Assembly (NCBI GenBank): GCA_023426855.1
Contig: JAEZBU010000012.1
Span: forward strand, 1-22,247
Source of the DNA: Pseudomonadota bacterium
Lineage (GTDB): Bacteria; Pseudomonadota; Alphaproteobacteria; Rhizobiales; Hyphomicrobiaceae
Length of the DNA: 22,247 nucleotides
Reading direction: 5' to 3'
The notes under the pieces are model-generated. The model was given only the letters and a program-made list of their open reading frames with translations. It searched no databases and had not been told where the DNA came from. Both the position numbers and the translations under genes were made by a program. This document shows positions 7,708 to 15,493 of the stretch, in pieces; the stretch's first letter is position 1, and every line of letters begins with the position of its first letter.

Positions 7708-7954
7708 CACGTGACCATCATCAATGAGGCTGGATCGGCGCGCGCTTGCGATTGTGCGCATGGGAATTGAGAGCCATGGCAATCGCGATATAGGCATCGG
7801 ACAGCGGACGCCGCGTACCGATTTTCCGCGCCGCGTGCCGTGCGTGTTTGGTTTTCACGGTATGGGAAAGAGCAGGTTTGCGATTATCTGCATTCCTGCC
7901 CTTTCCGGGACATTCGTTGCGAGATTGAAAATCTCCCGAACGCCGCGAAGTCCT
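7708..7954 (-). other. 247-bp gap between tctC and the dehydrogenase gene, with inverted repeats
   Basis: This is the only long gap within the otherwise tight - strand operon and holds no convincing gene. It contains three dyads: 7746-7754 with 7780-7788 (9 pairs, one G·T), 7865-7876 with 7895-7906 (12 pairs, one G·T, 18-base loop), and a short perfect hairpin 7921-7935 (gagatt-gaa-aatctc) just after the tctC stop. None is followed by a T-run on the - strand, so these are not textbook rho-independent terminators. They could limit read-through, protect mRNA ends or mark a promoter region for the dehydrogenase-lyase genes. Confidence 0.55.
7865..7906. repeat. Inverted repeat (12-bp arms) in the tctC-dehydrogenase gap
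   Basis: Left arm ggaaagagcagg (7865-7876) pairs with cctgccctttcc (7895-7906) across an 18-base loop, with one G·T wobble. The dyad is the strongest structure in the gap. It may be an mRNA stem or an operator; the sequence does not decide which. Confidence 0.5.
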
Positions 7955-8950
7955 CTACTTCTTTTCCTTGGCCTGTTCGGCGCGCGCTTTCTTCACGACC
8001 TCGCCGACCTTATTGATGGGCCCCTTAAGCTCATCGAGCATCGCCGTCAGCTTCGGACCGTCGATATAAACACCATCGACGCCGAGCCCCTTGAAGCGTT
8101 CGACAACCTCCGGATCCTTGGTGGCAGCCTCGAAAGCCTTGCCCAAGACGTCGAGCGCGGCTTTCGGCGTTCCCTTCGGCGCGAACGCGATAACCCGTTC
8201 CTCGAATACGGTATTCACGCCGATTTCCTTCGCGGTAGGAACATCCGGCAATTCGGGCACGCGCTCCTCGGACCACATGACAAGCGGGCGAATACCCTGG
8301 GATTTGTACAACAGGAATTCCGGCCCGGCGAACAGCGCCAACTCCGTGTGCTTGCCCAGGATGGACTTCAGACGGACCGCACCGCCGCCAGCCTGCACAT
8401 AGCGGAAGGATATGCCAGCCTCCTGGGCGAACATCAACGGCACGAAGTGCGGCAGGAGGCCGATGTTCATGGCAACCGTGATCGTCTCGGGCTTGGCCTT
8501 TGCTTCTGCGAGCACGTCCTGAATCGTTTTGAAGCGGCTATCTTCCAGGCAACCCAAGCCGATCTGCGTCCGTCCGGTCTGCCCAATCATCTCAAACGCC
8601 GTGTGATCGTAGTCGACCACGTCGACGGCAGGGGCCGTCAGCAGGCCCATGTGGAACACGCCGATGGTGTAGCCATCCGGCGCCGCATCCTTGACCATGC
8701 GCGTGCCGATCGAACCACCGGCAGCCGCGTTGTTGACGACTACGATCGGCTGCGGCAACAGCTTGTTTTTATCGATTGCCGTTTGAAGGAGGCGCGCCAC
8801 GACGTCGGTCTGTCCGCCCGCCGCGATCGGAATAATCATGCGAATCGCCTTTTCGGGATATCCCGATGCCTGTGCGCCCGACATTCCGAAAGGCATGGCG
8901 CCGGCGGCCGCGGCAAGTTTAAGCGCAGTACGTCTGGTCAGTTTCGTCAT
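7955..8950 (-). CDS. tctC: Tripartite tricarboxylate transporter (TTT) substrate-binding protein, TctC/Bug family
   Basis: This is the periplasmic receptor of a TTT carrier: it binds a carboxylate-like ligand and delivers it to the TctAB membrane part. The 331-residue protein opens with a twin-arginine-type leader (TRRTALKLAAAAGA, R6-R7, likely cut near AQA-SG at ~28). The mature part has Bug-family landmarks: YPEKAIRMIIPIAAGGQTDVVAR, NNAAAGGSIGTRMVKDAAPDGYTIG, and PELPDVPTAKEIG near residue 230. The C-terminus is Lys/Glu-rich. A strong agggagg precedes the ATG. It lies 12 bp behind tctA, as in other TTT operons, though order here is B-A-C. Bug proteins bind very varied acids, so the ligand cannot be named. 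Confidence 0.93.
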   Translation of the reverse strand: MTKLTRRTALKLAAAAGAMPFGMSGAQASGYPEKAIRMIIPIAAGGQTDVVARLLQTAIDKNKLLPQPIVVVNNAAAGGSIGTRMVKDAAPDGYTIGVFHMGLLTAPAVDVVDYDHTAFEMIGQTGRTQIGLGCLEDSRFKTIQDVLAEAKAKPETITVAMNIGLLPHFVPLMFAQEAGISFRYVQAGGGAVRLKSILGKHTELALFAGPEFLLYKSQGIRPLVMWSEERVPELPDVPTAKEIGVNTVFEERVIAFAPKGTPKAALDVLGKAFEAATKDPEVVERFKGLGVDGVYIDGPKLTAMLDELKGPINKVGEVVKKARAEQAKEKK

Positions 8951-8962
8951 TTGTCATCCTCC

Positions 8963-10477
8963 CTAGTTGGATGCAGTTGGTATTTTGCTTTCTGACTTCG
9001 ATAGCCTTGCTGAACTTCTCCATTCGCGGATAAACGGCCAGATGAACAGCAATGCTGCAATGATCAGCATTGCGAGCGCCATTGGGCGTTCCACTAGCGG
9101 CATGAAGCTGCCTGCTGACGCCATCAGACCTGAGCGCAATTCCGATTCAGCGATCGGCGCCAGCACGAGGCCGACAACGAATGGCGCCAGCGGAACTTTT
9201 GCGACTTCCAGCAAAACGCCGAGAAGTCCGAACGCCAGCATCACGCCGATGTCGAATGGCCGGTTATCCAAAGCGAACGCGCCGATCACCGAGAAGACGA
9301 TGACCATCGGGAGAACGAATGCGCGGGGCACCATCATCATCCGCGCGAACAATGACACGCCAAACGTCATCATGGCGAACATCACGAGATGTGCAGTGAG
9401 ATGCGTGGCGAAGATCGTATTGACGATTTCGGGATGGTTTTGGAATAGCAGCGGGCCAGGCTGCAGATTGTGAATGATCAGGGCGCCGAGCAGGATTGAG
9501 TCGGTCAGGCCGCCAGCAATTCCGAGGGTCATGATCGGAATCAGCGTGCCGCCGGTCGTTGCGTTGTTCGCGCTTTCGGCGGCAACGATAGCCTCCTCGC
9601 TGCCTTTGCCAAATTCCTCCGGCTTTGCCGATAAGTTCTTGGCTGTCGAATAAGCAACGATGGACGCGATCGTCGCGCCAACGCCTGGCAGAACACCCAT
9701 CCAGATGCCGAGCAGAGACGAGCGCACCATATTCTTGCCGTGGACGACATAGTCCCGCACCGACATGAACATGCCGCGCATGGACGCCTTTATCGCCTCC
9801 GAGCTGCCCTCGATATTAAGAGCGTCGGCCACGACCTGACTGATGGCGAACATGCCGAGGATGACCGGCAGCGGGTTAAATCCGCCCTCCAGAGCCGTAA
9901 ATCCGAAGGTCAACCGGACGATACCAGAACTCTGATCAATGCCCGGATACGACACCAGCATGCCCAGCAGGCCGGCCGACAGCCCTTTCAGAAACGAGCC
10001 CTCCGACAGCGATGAAATGAGGATCAGCGCCATGACGATGACGGCGAAATTCTCGAATGGTCCGAACGCGACAGCCAGGCCCGCCAAGGGCGGAGCAAGT
10101 AAAACCAGCGCAAACCATGACAGAGTCCCACCGACGAGCGACGACGCATTGCCAAGGCCCAACGCCCGACCGGGATAGCCGCGACGCGCGAGCTGATAGC
10201 CGTCCAGGCAGGTCATGATCGCATTCGGTTCGCCCGGAATGCGCATCAGCGTGGCGGTAATCAAGCCACCTGAAACGCCTCCGATGAACATGGAGATGAG
10301 AAGCGTGACGGCCTCGACGCTGGTCATGTGGTAGGTGAACGGCAGTGTGAGCGCCATCAGCACGCCGGCGGTGATTCCGGGAAGCACCCCGACCGATATA
10401 CCGAGCGCCACGCCGCCCATCATGATCAGGAACGATTTGAGCGTGAACAGATGGAGAAAAGCTTCGGGCAATGTCAC
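8963..10477 (-). CDS. tctA: TTT transporter large membrane subunit TctA
   Basis: TctA is the large permease subunit (about 12 helices) that translocates the ligand, using an ion gradient. The 504-residue product has the family hallmarks GISVGVLPGITAGVLMALTLPFTY near the N-terminus (residues ~22-45), GGVSGGLITATLMRIPGEPNA (~63-83), and the second repeat GIWMGVLPGVGATIASIVAY with GKGSEEAIVAAESANNATTGGTLIP (~255-310). The likely start is a GTG at 10477 with an aggacg site 9 bases ahead, 13 bp after the tctB stop. The gene is complete. Confidence 0.95.
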   Translation of the reverse strand: MTLPEAFLHLFTLKSFLIMMGGVALGISVGVLPGITAGVLMALTLPFTYHMTSVEAVTLLISMFIGGVSGGLITATLMRIPGEPNAIMTCLDGYQLARRGYPGRALGLGNASSLVGGTLSWFALVLLAPPLAGLAVAFGPFENFAVIVMALILISSLSEGSFLKGLSAGLLGMLVSYPGIDQSSGIVRLTFGFTALEGGFNPLPVILGMFAISQVVADALNIEGSSEAIKASMRGMFMSVRDYVVHGKNMVRSSLLGIWMGVLPGVGATIASIVAYSTAKNLSAKPEEFGKGSEEAIVAAESANNATTGGTLIPIMTLGIAGGLTDSILLGALIIHNLQPGPLLFQNHPEIVNTIFATHLTAHLVMFAMMTFGVSLFARMMMVPRAFVLPMVIVFSVIGAFALDNRPFDIGVMLAFGLLGVLLEVAKVPLAPFVVGLVLAPIAESELRSGLMASAGSFMPLVERPMALAMLIIAALLFIWPFIREWRSSARLSKSESKIPTASN

Positions 10478-10490
10478 GATGAAACGTCCT

Positions 10491-10988
10491 TCAGTTCAGG
10501 TCGAGCTTAAAGACGACCCGGAACAGGAGGTCGAGCGCATAAGCGGCAATGACTGCGAACGCCGCGACTCCGGCCAGCCGCTTGACGTCAAACGGTGTCA
10601 GCACAGAGCCGGCAAGGAACAGGTAGACGGCCGTTGCGGGGAAAAATCCGATGCGCGGGAAATTGAAAGTTATGGCGTAGCCAATCGCGAGCAGGATGGT
10701 GAGAACCGCGGTCAGCGGTCGCTGCACGTGATCCGACGCCGCTTCCAGTCCCACGACCAATCCTTGGACTGCCCGTCCGAGTGCGCGGCCCATGAGAACT
10801 CTGACCAGCATGATCAGGCCCAGTGCGCCAAGAGCAATACTGACGCTCATTGGGAAGAATTTGGGACCCATGGGGTCGTACGGCGCGGGTGGCAGATTGC
10901 TCGCCTGATACCAAAAGACCCCGGCTATCGCTAATATCAGAACGATATATGCGATCTCGGCGGCTCGCGTGACACGATCCTCGGGCAT
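10491..10988 (-). CDS. tctB: TTT transporter small membrane subunit TctB
   Basis: TctB is the small (about 4-helix) subunit that pairs with TctA. The 165-residue product has a short polar N-terminus, then hydrophobic segments including AEIAYIVLILAIAGVFWYQ and FFPMSVSIALGALGLIMLV (with the typical GPKFFPM entry into helix 2). A late helix pair ends in LLFRVVFKLDLN. The open frame extends 67 codons further upstream, but the Arg-rich extension overlaps the sulfatase gene. The ATG at 10988 has a gggagg site 6 bases ahead and gives a normal family length. It begins 29 bp after the sulfatase stop. Confidence 0.9.
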   Translation of the reverse strand: MPEDRVTRAAEIAYIVLILAIAGVFWYQASNLPPAPYDPMGPKFFPMSVSIALGALGLIMLVRVLMGRALGRAVQGLVVGLEAASDHVQRPLTAVLTILLAIGYAITFNFPRIGFFPATAVYLFLAGSVLTPFDVKRLAGVAAFAVIAAYALDLLFRVVFKLDLN

Positions 10989-11017
10989 GTGTTCCTCCCG
11001 GCGTTTCGCCGAAGTTC

Positions 11018-12478
11018 TTATTTGGATACGAGCACCGGCTTTTCGCCTGGTGCCGGAGTATAGCTGAAGTCCCCTCTGTTCAGTATGGCTTCGACACCGC
11101 CGTGTTCGGCGATGCGGCGACGCTGGTCGGCAAACGCTTCGGCATTGATCGCCTCTGGATCGCAGATGCGGCGCAGTTCCGCTTCGCATTCAGCGAGCGT
11201 GCTGGCCATGTCGGGACGCTCGGCGAGGTCCGTCGTCTCGCCGGGATCAGCTTCCATGTCATAAAGCTCAGGGCGATAACCGACGTGATAGACGTATTTC
11301 CAGCGCCCATGCCGGAGCATGAATGAGCCGGTGATAGAACCCGCCGCATGATATTCCGACAGCACGTTGCGCCCCGGCTCGGCACCGCCGGCGATGTCCC
11401 ACAATGATTGAGATGGCAGCGCCAAGTCTTCTTCCGGAACAGGGCAACCGACGGCCTCGATGGCCGAACGATAGCAGTCGATCAGGGAGACCGGCGTGTT
11501 GACCACCGCGCCCGCGGCGACGTCCGGTCCGGCGACTACAAGAGGAATGGCCGCAGACTCGTCGAACATCACCGATTTGCCCCACATGCCGCGGCAACCG
11601 ACGTTATCGCCATGGTCGGACGAGTAGATAATGCGGGTGTTATCGGTAAATCCGGCGGCATCGAGCGCCTTGAGGATCTTGCCGATATTGTCATCAAGGA
11701 AGCTGACGAGCGCGTAGTAGGATGCGATGCCACGCCGGACGGCGGCTTCGTCGGCGAAATAGTCGTCGTAGTCCATGATCGATCGCAGCGCCTGGACGGC
11801 GGGATGCAGTTTTCGTCCCGCCTCATCGTAGAGGCGCGGCATCGGAAAACTATCCGGGTCATAAAGCTTGTAGAATTCCGGAGGTGCTGTCAGCGGGAAG
11901 TGCGGACGGACCAGCGAGACGAAAAGCGCCCAGGGCTTATCGCCGTTGTTTTTGGCCTGCTCCGCGATCCAGCGGCACGTGGCTTCGGTGATGTTGGTGT
12001 CGTAATCGTTATAGGACGAATCCCCAGGGCCGGCGCTGGCAGCCAGAGCCGGCATGCTGCCACGCTTCGCCGGCGGCTCGCGCAGCATCCCGATGAGATC
12101 GCCTTGGCCATGGAGAACATGCAGCGGCAGAATTTCTTCGCTGAAACCGTTGTCGTCCGCCGTCGCGCGGAAATGCAACTTGCCGATCGAGACGACCTGG
12201 TTGCCGTTGTCGCGAATCCGGCTGTGCCAGCTCGGAATCTCACCGTGAAAGGGCGCGGCGTTGTCCCAGGCCTTGACCTGATGCACCCAACGGCCCGTCG
12301 CCAATGCCGCGCGCGCGGGAACGCAGATCGGGCAAGGCGTGTAGGCGTTGGTAAATCGCGTGCCGCGGGCTGCGAGGCGGTCGATATTCGGCGTGATAGC
12401 GATGCGATCGCCATAGCAGCCGGCAATGTCCCGTTGATGCTCATCAGACAGGATGAACAGCAAGTTGCTGGGCTTCAC
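11018..12478 (-). CDS. Cys-type sulfatase (alkaline phosphatase superfamily)
   Basis: Sulfatases hydrolyse sulfate esters using a formylglycine made from an active-site Cys. The 486-residue product has an N-terminal SNLLFILSDEHQRD metal-site strand, TPNIDRLAARGTRF, then the sulfatase signature C52-V-P-A-R56 followed by AALATGR, the second metal site SSDHGDN, and the usual C-terminal 'LYDMEADPGETTDLAE' segment. No signal peptide is visible, so it should act in the cytoplasm on an imported substrate. A GTG start at 12478 is chosen because ggagg lies 10 bases ahead; the ATG at 12499 (7 codons earlier) has no ribosome site and itself overlaps that ggagg. It is the first gene of the - strand operon. 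A formylglycine-generating enzyme gene lies 1 kb away. A related phosphonate or phosphodiester hydrolase activity is possible in this superfamily; the substrate is unknown. Confidence 0.9.
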   Translation of the reverse strand: MKPSNLLFILSDEHQRDIAGCYGDRIAITPNIDRLAARGTRFTNAYTPCPICVPARAALATGRWVHQVKAWDNAAPFHGEIPSWHSRIRDNGNQVVSIGKLHFRATADDNGFSEEILPLHVLHGQGDLIGMLREPPAKRGSMPALAASAGPGDSSYNDYDTNITEATCRWIAEQAKNNGDKPWALFVSLVRPHFPLTAPPEFYKLYDPDSFPMPRLYDEAGRKLHPAVQALRSIMDYDDYFADEAAVRRGIASYYALVSFLDDNIGKILKALDAAGFTDNTRIIYSSDHGDNVGCRGMWGKSVMFDESAAIPLVVAGPDVAAGAVVNTPVSLIDCYRSAIEAVGCPVPEEDLALPSQSLWDIAGGAEPGRNVLSEYHAAGSITGSFMLRHGRWKYVYHVGYRPELYDMEADPGETTDLAERPDMASTLAECEAELRRICDPEAINAEAFADQRRRIAEHGGVEAILNRGDFSYTPAPGEKPVLVSK

Positions 12479-12539
12479 GGTTCGATTTCCTCCGGGCATT
12501 AGTTTTGTTTGGAGGTTGCCCCCTAAGAGGTGCTACGAC

Positions 12540-12559
12540 AAGGTCACAGATATGACCTT
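12540..12559. promoter_or_regulatory. Perfect inverted repeat in the divergent sulfatase/LysR promoter region (candidate LysR operator)
   Basis: The arms aaggtca (12540-12546) and tgacctt (12553-12559) are perfect reverse complements around the 6-base spacer cagata. The site is centred ~36 bp before the LysR start and ~70-90 bp before the sulfatase start. LysR regulators usually bind such a dyad (T-N11-A type; here the inner T to A spacing is 10) between themselves and the divergent target operon, often repressing themselves. Assignment to the adjacent LysR gene is inference. Confidence 0.62.
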
Positions 12560-12585
12560 TCCCATAACTTACAGGAATAGGTAGC

Positions 12586-13485
12586 GTGGACCTCTCCCAG
12601 CTTCGTTACTTCAATGCCGTGGCCCAGCACGGCAGTTTCAGTGCGGCGGCAAGAGCGCTCGGCATGACGCAGCCTGGCTTGACCAAAGCTGTGTGCCGCC
12701 TGGAATCATCTCTCGACTGCCGTTTGTTTCGACGCCTGGCGCGAGGTGTCGCGCTGACTGAGCAAGGTCATGCGCTGCTCCGGCATGCAAACCAGCTCAA
12801 TGTCCAGCTTTTGGACGCTCGCGAGGAGGTTCGCTCGCTCAATCAGGGCGCAACTGGACACATTCGTATCGGTGCCGGTCCATCTTGGCTGACCAGCGCT
12901 TTGCCAGGCATCATTGTGAAAATGGCGGCAGCTTATCCCGCGCTCAACTTCCGCATTTTTGGCGGTTTCAAAGGTAACTTGATCGAGCTCGTGAAAAACG
13001 GTGAACTCGATATAGCCGTGTCCGCGCTACCCAATCGTCTTCCCCCTGGGTTGCGGGGCATTCCGCTGACACAAGACACGATCTCTATTGTTGCGCGACG
13101 AGATCATCCTCTGCGCGCCAAGCGTCGGATTACTCCGACGGACACTTTGAAATATCCCTGGATACTTCCTGGTCGCGATGTTCTATCGCGGCAGCGCCTC
13201 GAGGCGCTGTTTCGCGTTCACGGTTTGGAAATTCCAGAGCCGAGCATCGAGGTCGACTCGATTCCCTTCATCGGTGGTGTCCTGCGTGAAAGCGACATGC
13301 TCTCATTCATGACTATTCAGATTGTCAGTAGCAGCATGGAAGGAAGCGCGCCCCTGTCTGTGCCAGGGCTCAGCACGGTGAGAATCGCAGGCGTGATATT
13401 CAGGGCGTCCTCGGCTTCGTCGATCATCACAAAGGCGTTCGTCGAGGCGATCAAAGAGTATTCCGCGGCAATCGTTACGAACTGA
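12586..13485 (+). CDS. LysR-family transcriptional regulator
   Basis: The 299-residue protein has the winged helix-turn-helix at residues 1-60 (MDLSQLRYFNAVAQHGSFSAAARALGMTQPGLTKAVCRLE, a near-standard LysR start) and an effector domain from ~90 (GHIRIGAGPSWL, then GELDIAVSALP). It starts with GTG at 12586 behind an aggaatagg stretch. It is divergent from the sulfatase-TTT-lyase operon, with a perfect dyad between them, so it most likely senses the transported compound or a breakdown product and controls that operon and itself. Its 3' end faces the formylglycine-generating enzyme gene, only 23 bp away. Confidence 0.93.
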   Translation: MDLSQLRYFNAVAQHGSFSAAARALGMTQPGLTKAVCRLESSLDCRLFRRLARGVALTEQGHALLRHANQLNVQLLDAREEVRSLNQGATGHIRIGAGPSWLTSALPGIIVKMAAAYPALNFRIFGGFKGNLIELVKNGELDIAVSALPNRLPPGLRGIPLTQDTISIVARRDHPLRAKRRITPTDTLKYPWILPGRDVLSRQRLEALFRVHGLEIPEPSIEVDSIPFIGGVLRESDMLSFMTIQIVSSSMEGSAPLSVPGLSTVRIAGVIFRASSASSIITKAFVEAIKEYSAAIVTN

Positions 13486-13508
13486 GGGCAATCGCGATCA
13501 TCCGCAGA

Positions 13509-14462
13509 TCACGCGTCACGTGCGATCCGGAAGCCCAGATGGCCCGTACTGTTATCTGGTGGTGCTGAGGAGCGCGCGGATACGCGATAGCGAAAACAAT
13601 AACTCTCGTGGCACAAATACGAGCCACCTCTGATCACGCGCGCAACGCCAGTTTCCGGGCCTTTCGGGTTGTCCAGATTGCCCAGGGTGTGCTGGCTGAC
13701 GTGAAACCAGTCCGCACACCACTCCCAGGTATTGCCCGACGTATTGAAGAGTCCGAATGCATTGGGTTCAAAAGCATCGACCGGCGCCGTGCCGCGATAT
13801 CCATCTTCGCCGCTGTCGTGTTCGGGAAACCGGCCCTGCCAGATGTTGCAGTGGTGCTGGTCGCCAGGCATGAATGCACTGCCCCACGGATAGCGTTTTT
13901 GAACGAGCCCGCCGCGTGCCGCGCATTCCCACTCTGCTTCGGTCGGCAGCCGCGCGCCGGCCCAGGCGCAGTAAGCTTGCGCATCGGCCCACGATACGTG
14001 TGTTACGGGATGGTCCTCGCGCCCGACAATCGTCGAGCCGGGGCCTTCAGGCGTCCGCCAACTCGAACCCGGCACCTGTGCCCACCAAGGCGCTGACTGT
14101 GGGCTTGGACCGCTTTGATCGGCAGCCAGAAATCCCCGGAAAACGAACGACGAACCAAAGCGCTCTGCATCGGTCACATACTGCGTCTCACACACGAAGC
14201 GCGCGAAGCGTCGATTTGAAACCGCCACTGCATCAATATGAAATGGGTCCAGATGAACGACCCGCACAGGCCCTTCGCCATCCATCGGGTGCGCGGCCGG
14301 ATCATTGGAGCCCATAAGAAATGGGCCGCCTTTAATCAGGACGAACCGCGCATCGCTATCGTCGCCTCTTGCGATATGCGCGGCAGCGTTGGTCGTTTCG
14401 CCGCCCGTGTGATTGCGTTGAGCAGACGCGCAGCAACCGCCGGATATATCGTCACCGGCCAT
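13509..14462 (-). CDS. Formylglycine-generating enzyme (SUMF1/FGE family)
   Basis: FGE oxidises the Cys of C-x-P-x-R sulfatases to formylglycine, using oxygen and a copper ion held by two cysteines. The 317-residue protein spans the whole FGE fold: VLIKGGPFLMGS (residues ~41-52), HPVTHVSWADAQAYCAWAGARLPTEAEWECAARGG (~151-185), FGLFNTSGNTWEWCADWF (~236-253), and the catalytic end RGGSYLCHESYCFRYRVSAR. Cys284 and Cys289 stand in the same C-x4-C spacing as C336/C341 of human SUMF1, so this is a true FGE and not an EgtB- or PvdO-type relative. The N-terminal ~35 residues are polar and hold an adjacent Cys pair (10-11). The ATG has a gtgagg site. The obvious client is the sulfatase encoded 1 kb away, which has the target motif. 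Confidence 0.93.
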   Translation of the reverse strand: MAGDDISGGCCASAQRNHTGGETTNAAAHIARGDDSDARFVLIKGGPFLMGSNDPAAHPMDGEGPVRVVHLDPFHIDAVAVSNRRFARFVCETQYVTDAERFGSSFVFRGFLAADQSGPSPQSAPWWAQVPGSSWRTPEGPGSTIVGREDHPVTHVSWADAQAYCAWAGARLPTEAEWECAARGGLVQKRYPWGSAFMPGDQHHCNIWQGRFPEHDSGEDGYRGTAPVDAFEPNAFGLFNTSGNTWEWCADWFHVSQHTLGNLDNPKGPETGVARVIRGGSYLCHESYCFRYRVSARSSAPPDNSTGHLGFRIARDA

Positions 14463-14745
14463 GTTGCCTCACTTGCTTTCGTTGTTCTGGACGCTGTGCC
14501 TGATGGGATGCGCCACATGCTCGGTCGCCTGCCGTGGGGCTGACCATATTCCGCGCGTATCTGCTCATCAAGCGCGCGCTTGTGTTTGCATCGGCTGATT
14601 CCAGGGATGGCGGGGCGAAGGCCCGCGATCGCGGTTGACGGTTATTGAGGCTGCCTAGGCGGAAAATTGACGCTCGCGGGAACAGGCACTTCGAAATCGG
14701 GGCCGATCCGGATATACAAATGACGTAACCTCGGCGAGCCTCGGT
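14463..14745. promoter_or_regulatory. 283-bp divergent region between FGE and GntR genes
   Basis: No gene is visible here. An antisense open frame crossing it is a shadow of the GntR gene. It must hold the promoters of the FGE gene (-) and the GntR gene (+). I see a perfect 12-bp palindrome ccgcgatcgcgg at 14623-14634, directly followed by a ttgacg (14635-14640), and a second ttgacg at 14667-14672. Neither has a good -10 box at the right distance, so no promoter is called. Confidence 0.4.
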
Positions 14746-15489
14746 ATGACCAAAGAACCGTCCAAGATCGGCAGTGCGCGTGCCGCTGCTGTCTATCGTG
14801 CGCTGCGCCATGCCATCATCGAGCAAGCCCTGGAGCCCGGCGAGAAACTGCCGGAGGACGCCATCGGCGAACGGTTCGGGGTTAGTCGTACGCTCGTCCG
14901 CTATGCCCTCGGGCAGTTGGCGGCGGAGGGGTTGGTGGAGATGCGGCGCAATCGCGGTGCATCCGTCGCCAAGCCAAGTTGGGATGAGGCGCGCGACCTG
15001 CTCAGCGTCAGGCGTGGGCTGGAGCGCATGGTGATGATGCGCCTGGTCGGTCAGCTTACGCGGGAACAGATCGCCAGGCTTAATCAGCATGTGGACAGCG
15101 AGGAGGCCGCGCACAGTAATAACGAGCCGCTGTCGATCCGCCTCGCCGGCGAATTCCATATCGTTCTGGCGGAGATGACCGGCAACGCGCTGCTCACCCG
15201 CTACGTCAATGAGGTCACATCCCGCTGGGGCTTGATGCTCGCGATCTACGGTCGCCCGCATTCATCGGAATGTGCGGTCAGTGAGCATCGCGCGGTCATC
15301 AAGGCATTGATACAGCGCGACGTGGAGGCGGCGATCACCATCATGGATCAGCACCTGGAGGCGGTCGCGGATCGCGCGCTTATCCAGACGACCGTTCAGA
15401 AGCGCCGCGATCTTCGTGACGTTCTTGAGGCCTATGTTCCCACCGCTTTGTCAGGCAAACGTTCAGCCGCGGGTCCGCGAAAGCGTTGA
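14746..15489 (+). CDS. GntR-family transcriptional regulator, FCD (FadR-type) subfamily
   Basis: The 247-residue protein has a GntR winged helix at about residues 12-75 (ALRHAIIEQALEPGEKLPEDAIGERFGVSRTLVRYALGQLAAEGLVEM) and an all-helical FCD ligand domain at ~80-215. The FCD metal-site pattern is visible as H138 (GEFH), H181 (SEHRAVIKAL) and H203 (QHL). Such proteins usually repress catabolic or transport operons and are released by a carboxylate or a related metabolite. The neighbouring + strand transporter-amidohydrolase operon is the likely target. The ATG at 14746 lacks a clear ribosome site. The end lies 4 bp from the convergent NTF2-like gene. Confidence 0.93.
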   Translation: MTKEPSKIGSARAAAVYRALRHAIIEQALEPGEKLPEDAIGERFGVSRTLVRYALGQLAAEGLVEMRRNRGASVAKPSWDEARDLLSVRRGLERMVMMRLVGQLTREQIARLNQHVDSEEAAHSNNEPLSIRLAGEFHIVLAEMTGNALLTRYVNEVTSRWGLMLAIYGRPHSSECAVSEHRAVIKALIQRDVEAAITIMDQHLEAVADRALIQTTVQKRRDLRDVLEAYVPTALSGKRSAAGPRKR

Positions 15490-15493
15490 TGAC

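Noticed and set aside
6493..7770. Long + strand open frame (425 codons) opposite the Ldh_2 gene
   Set aside because: Shadow of the dehydrogenase and the small lyase subunit; very Arg-rich and unlike any protein I know.
7724..8995. Long + strand open frame (423 codons) opposite tctC
   Set aside because: Antisense shadow in GC-rich DNA; Arg/His/Gln-rich translation without family features, while the - strand frame is a clear TctC protein.
11018..12478. Naming the sulfatase as choline sulfatase (BetC)
   Set aside because: The active-site text (CVPAR) and N-terminal metal strand differ from the BetC pattern I know, and no bet genes are nearby; only the general sulfatase call is supported.
11408..12502. 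+ strand open frame (364 codons) opposite the sulfatase gene
   Set aside because: Shadow frame; the - strand carries all sulfatase motifs in order.
14623..14634. Palindrome ccgcgatcgcgg as a specific operator
   Set aside because: GC-rich self-complementary 12-mers containing gcgatcgc occur readily in such genomes, and no good promoter is placed around it.
14452..15261. - strand open frame (269 codons) crossing the FGE/GntR intergenic region
   Set aside because: Mostly the reverse of the GntR gene; low-complexity composition, and it would overlap the start of the FGE gene.
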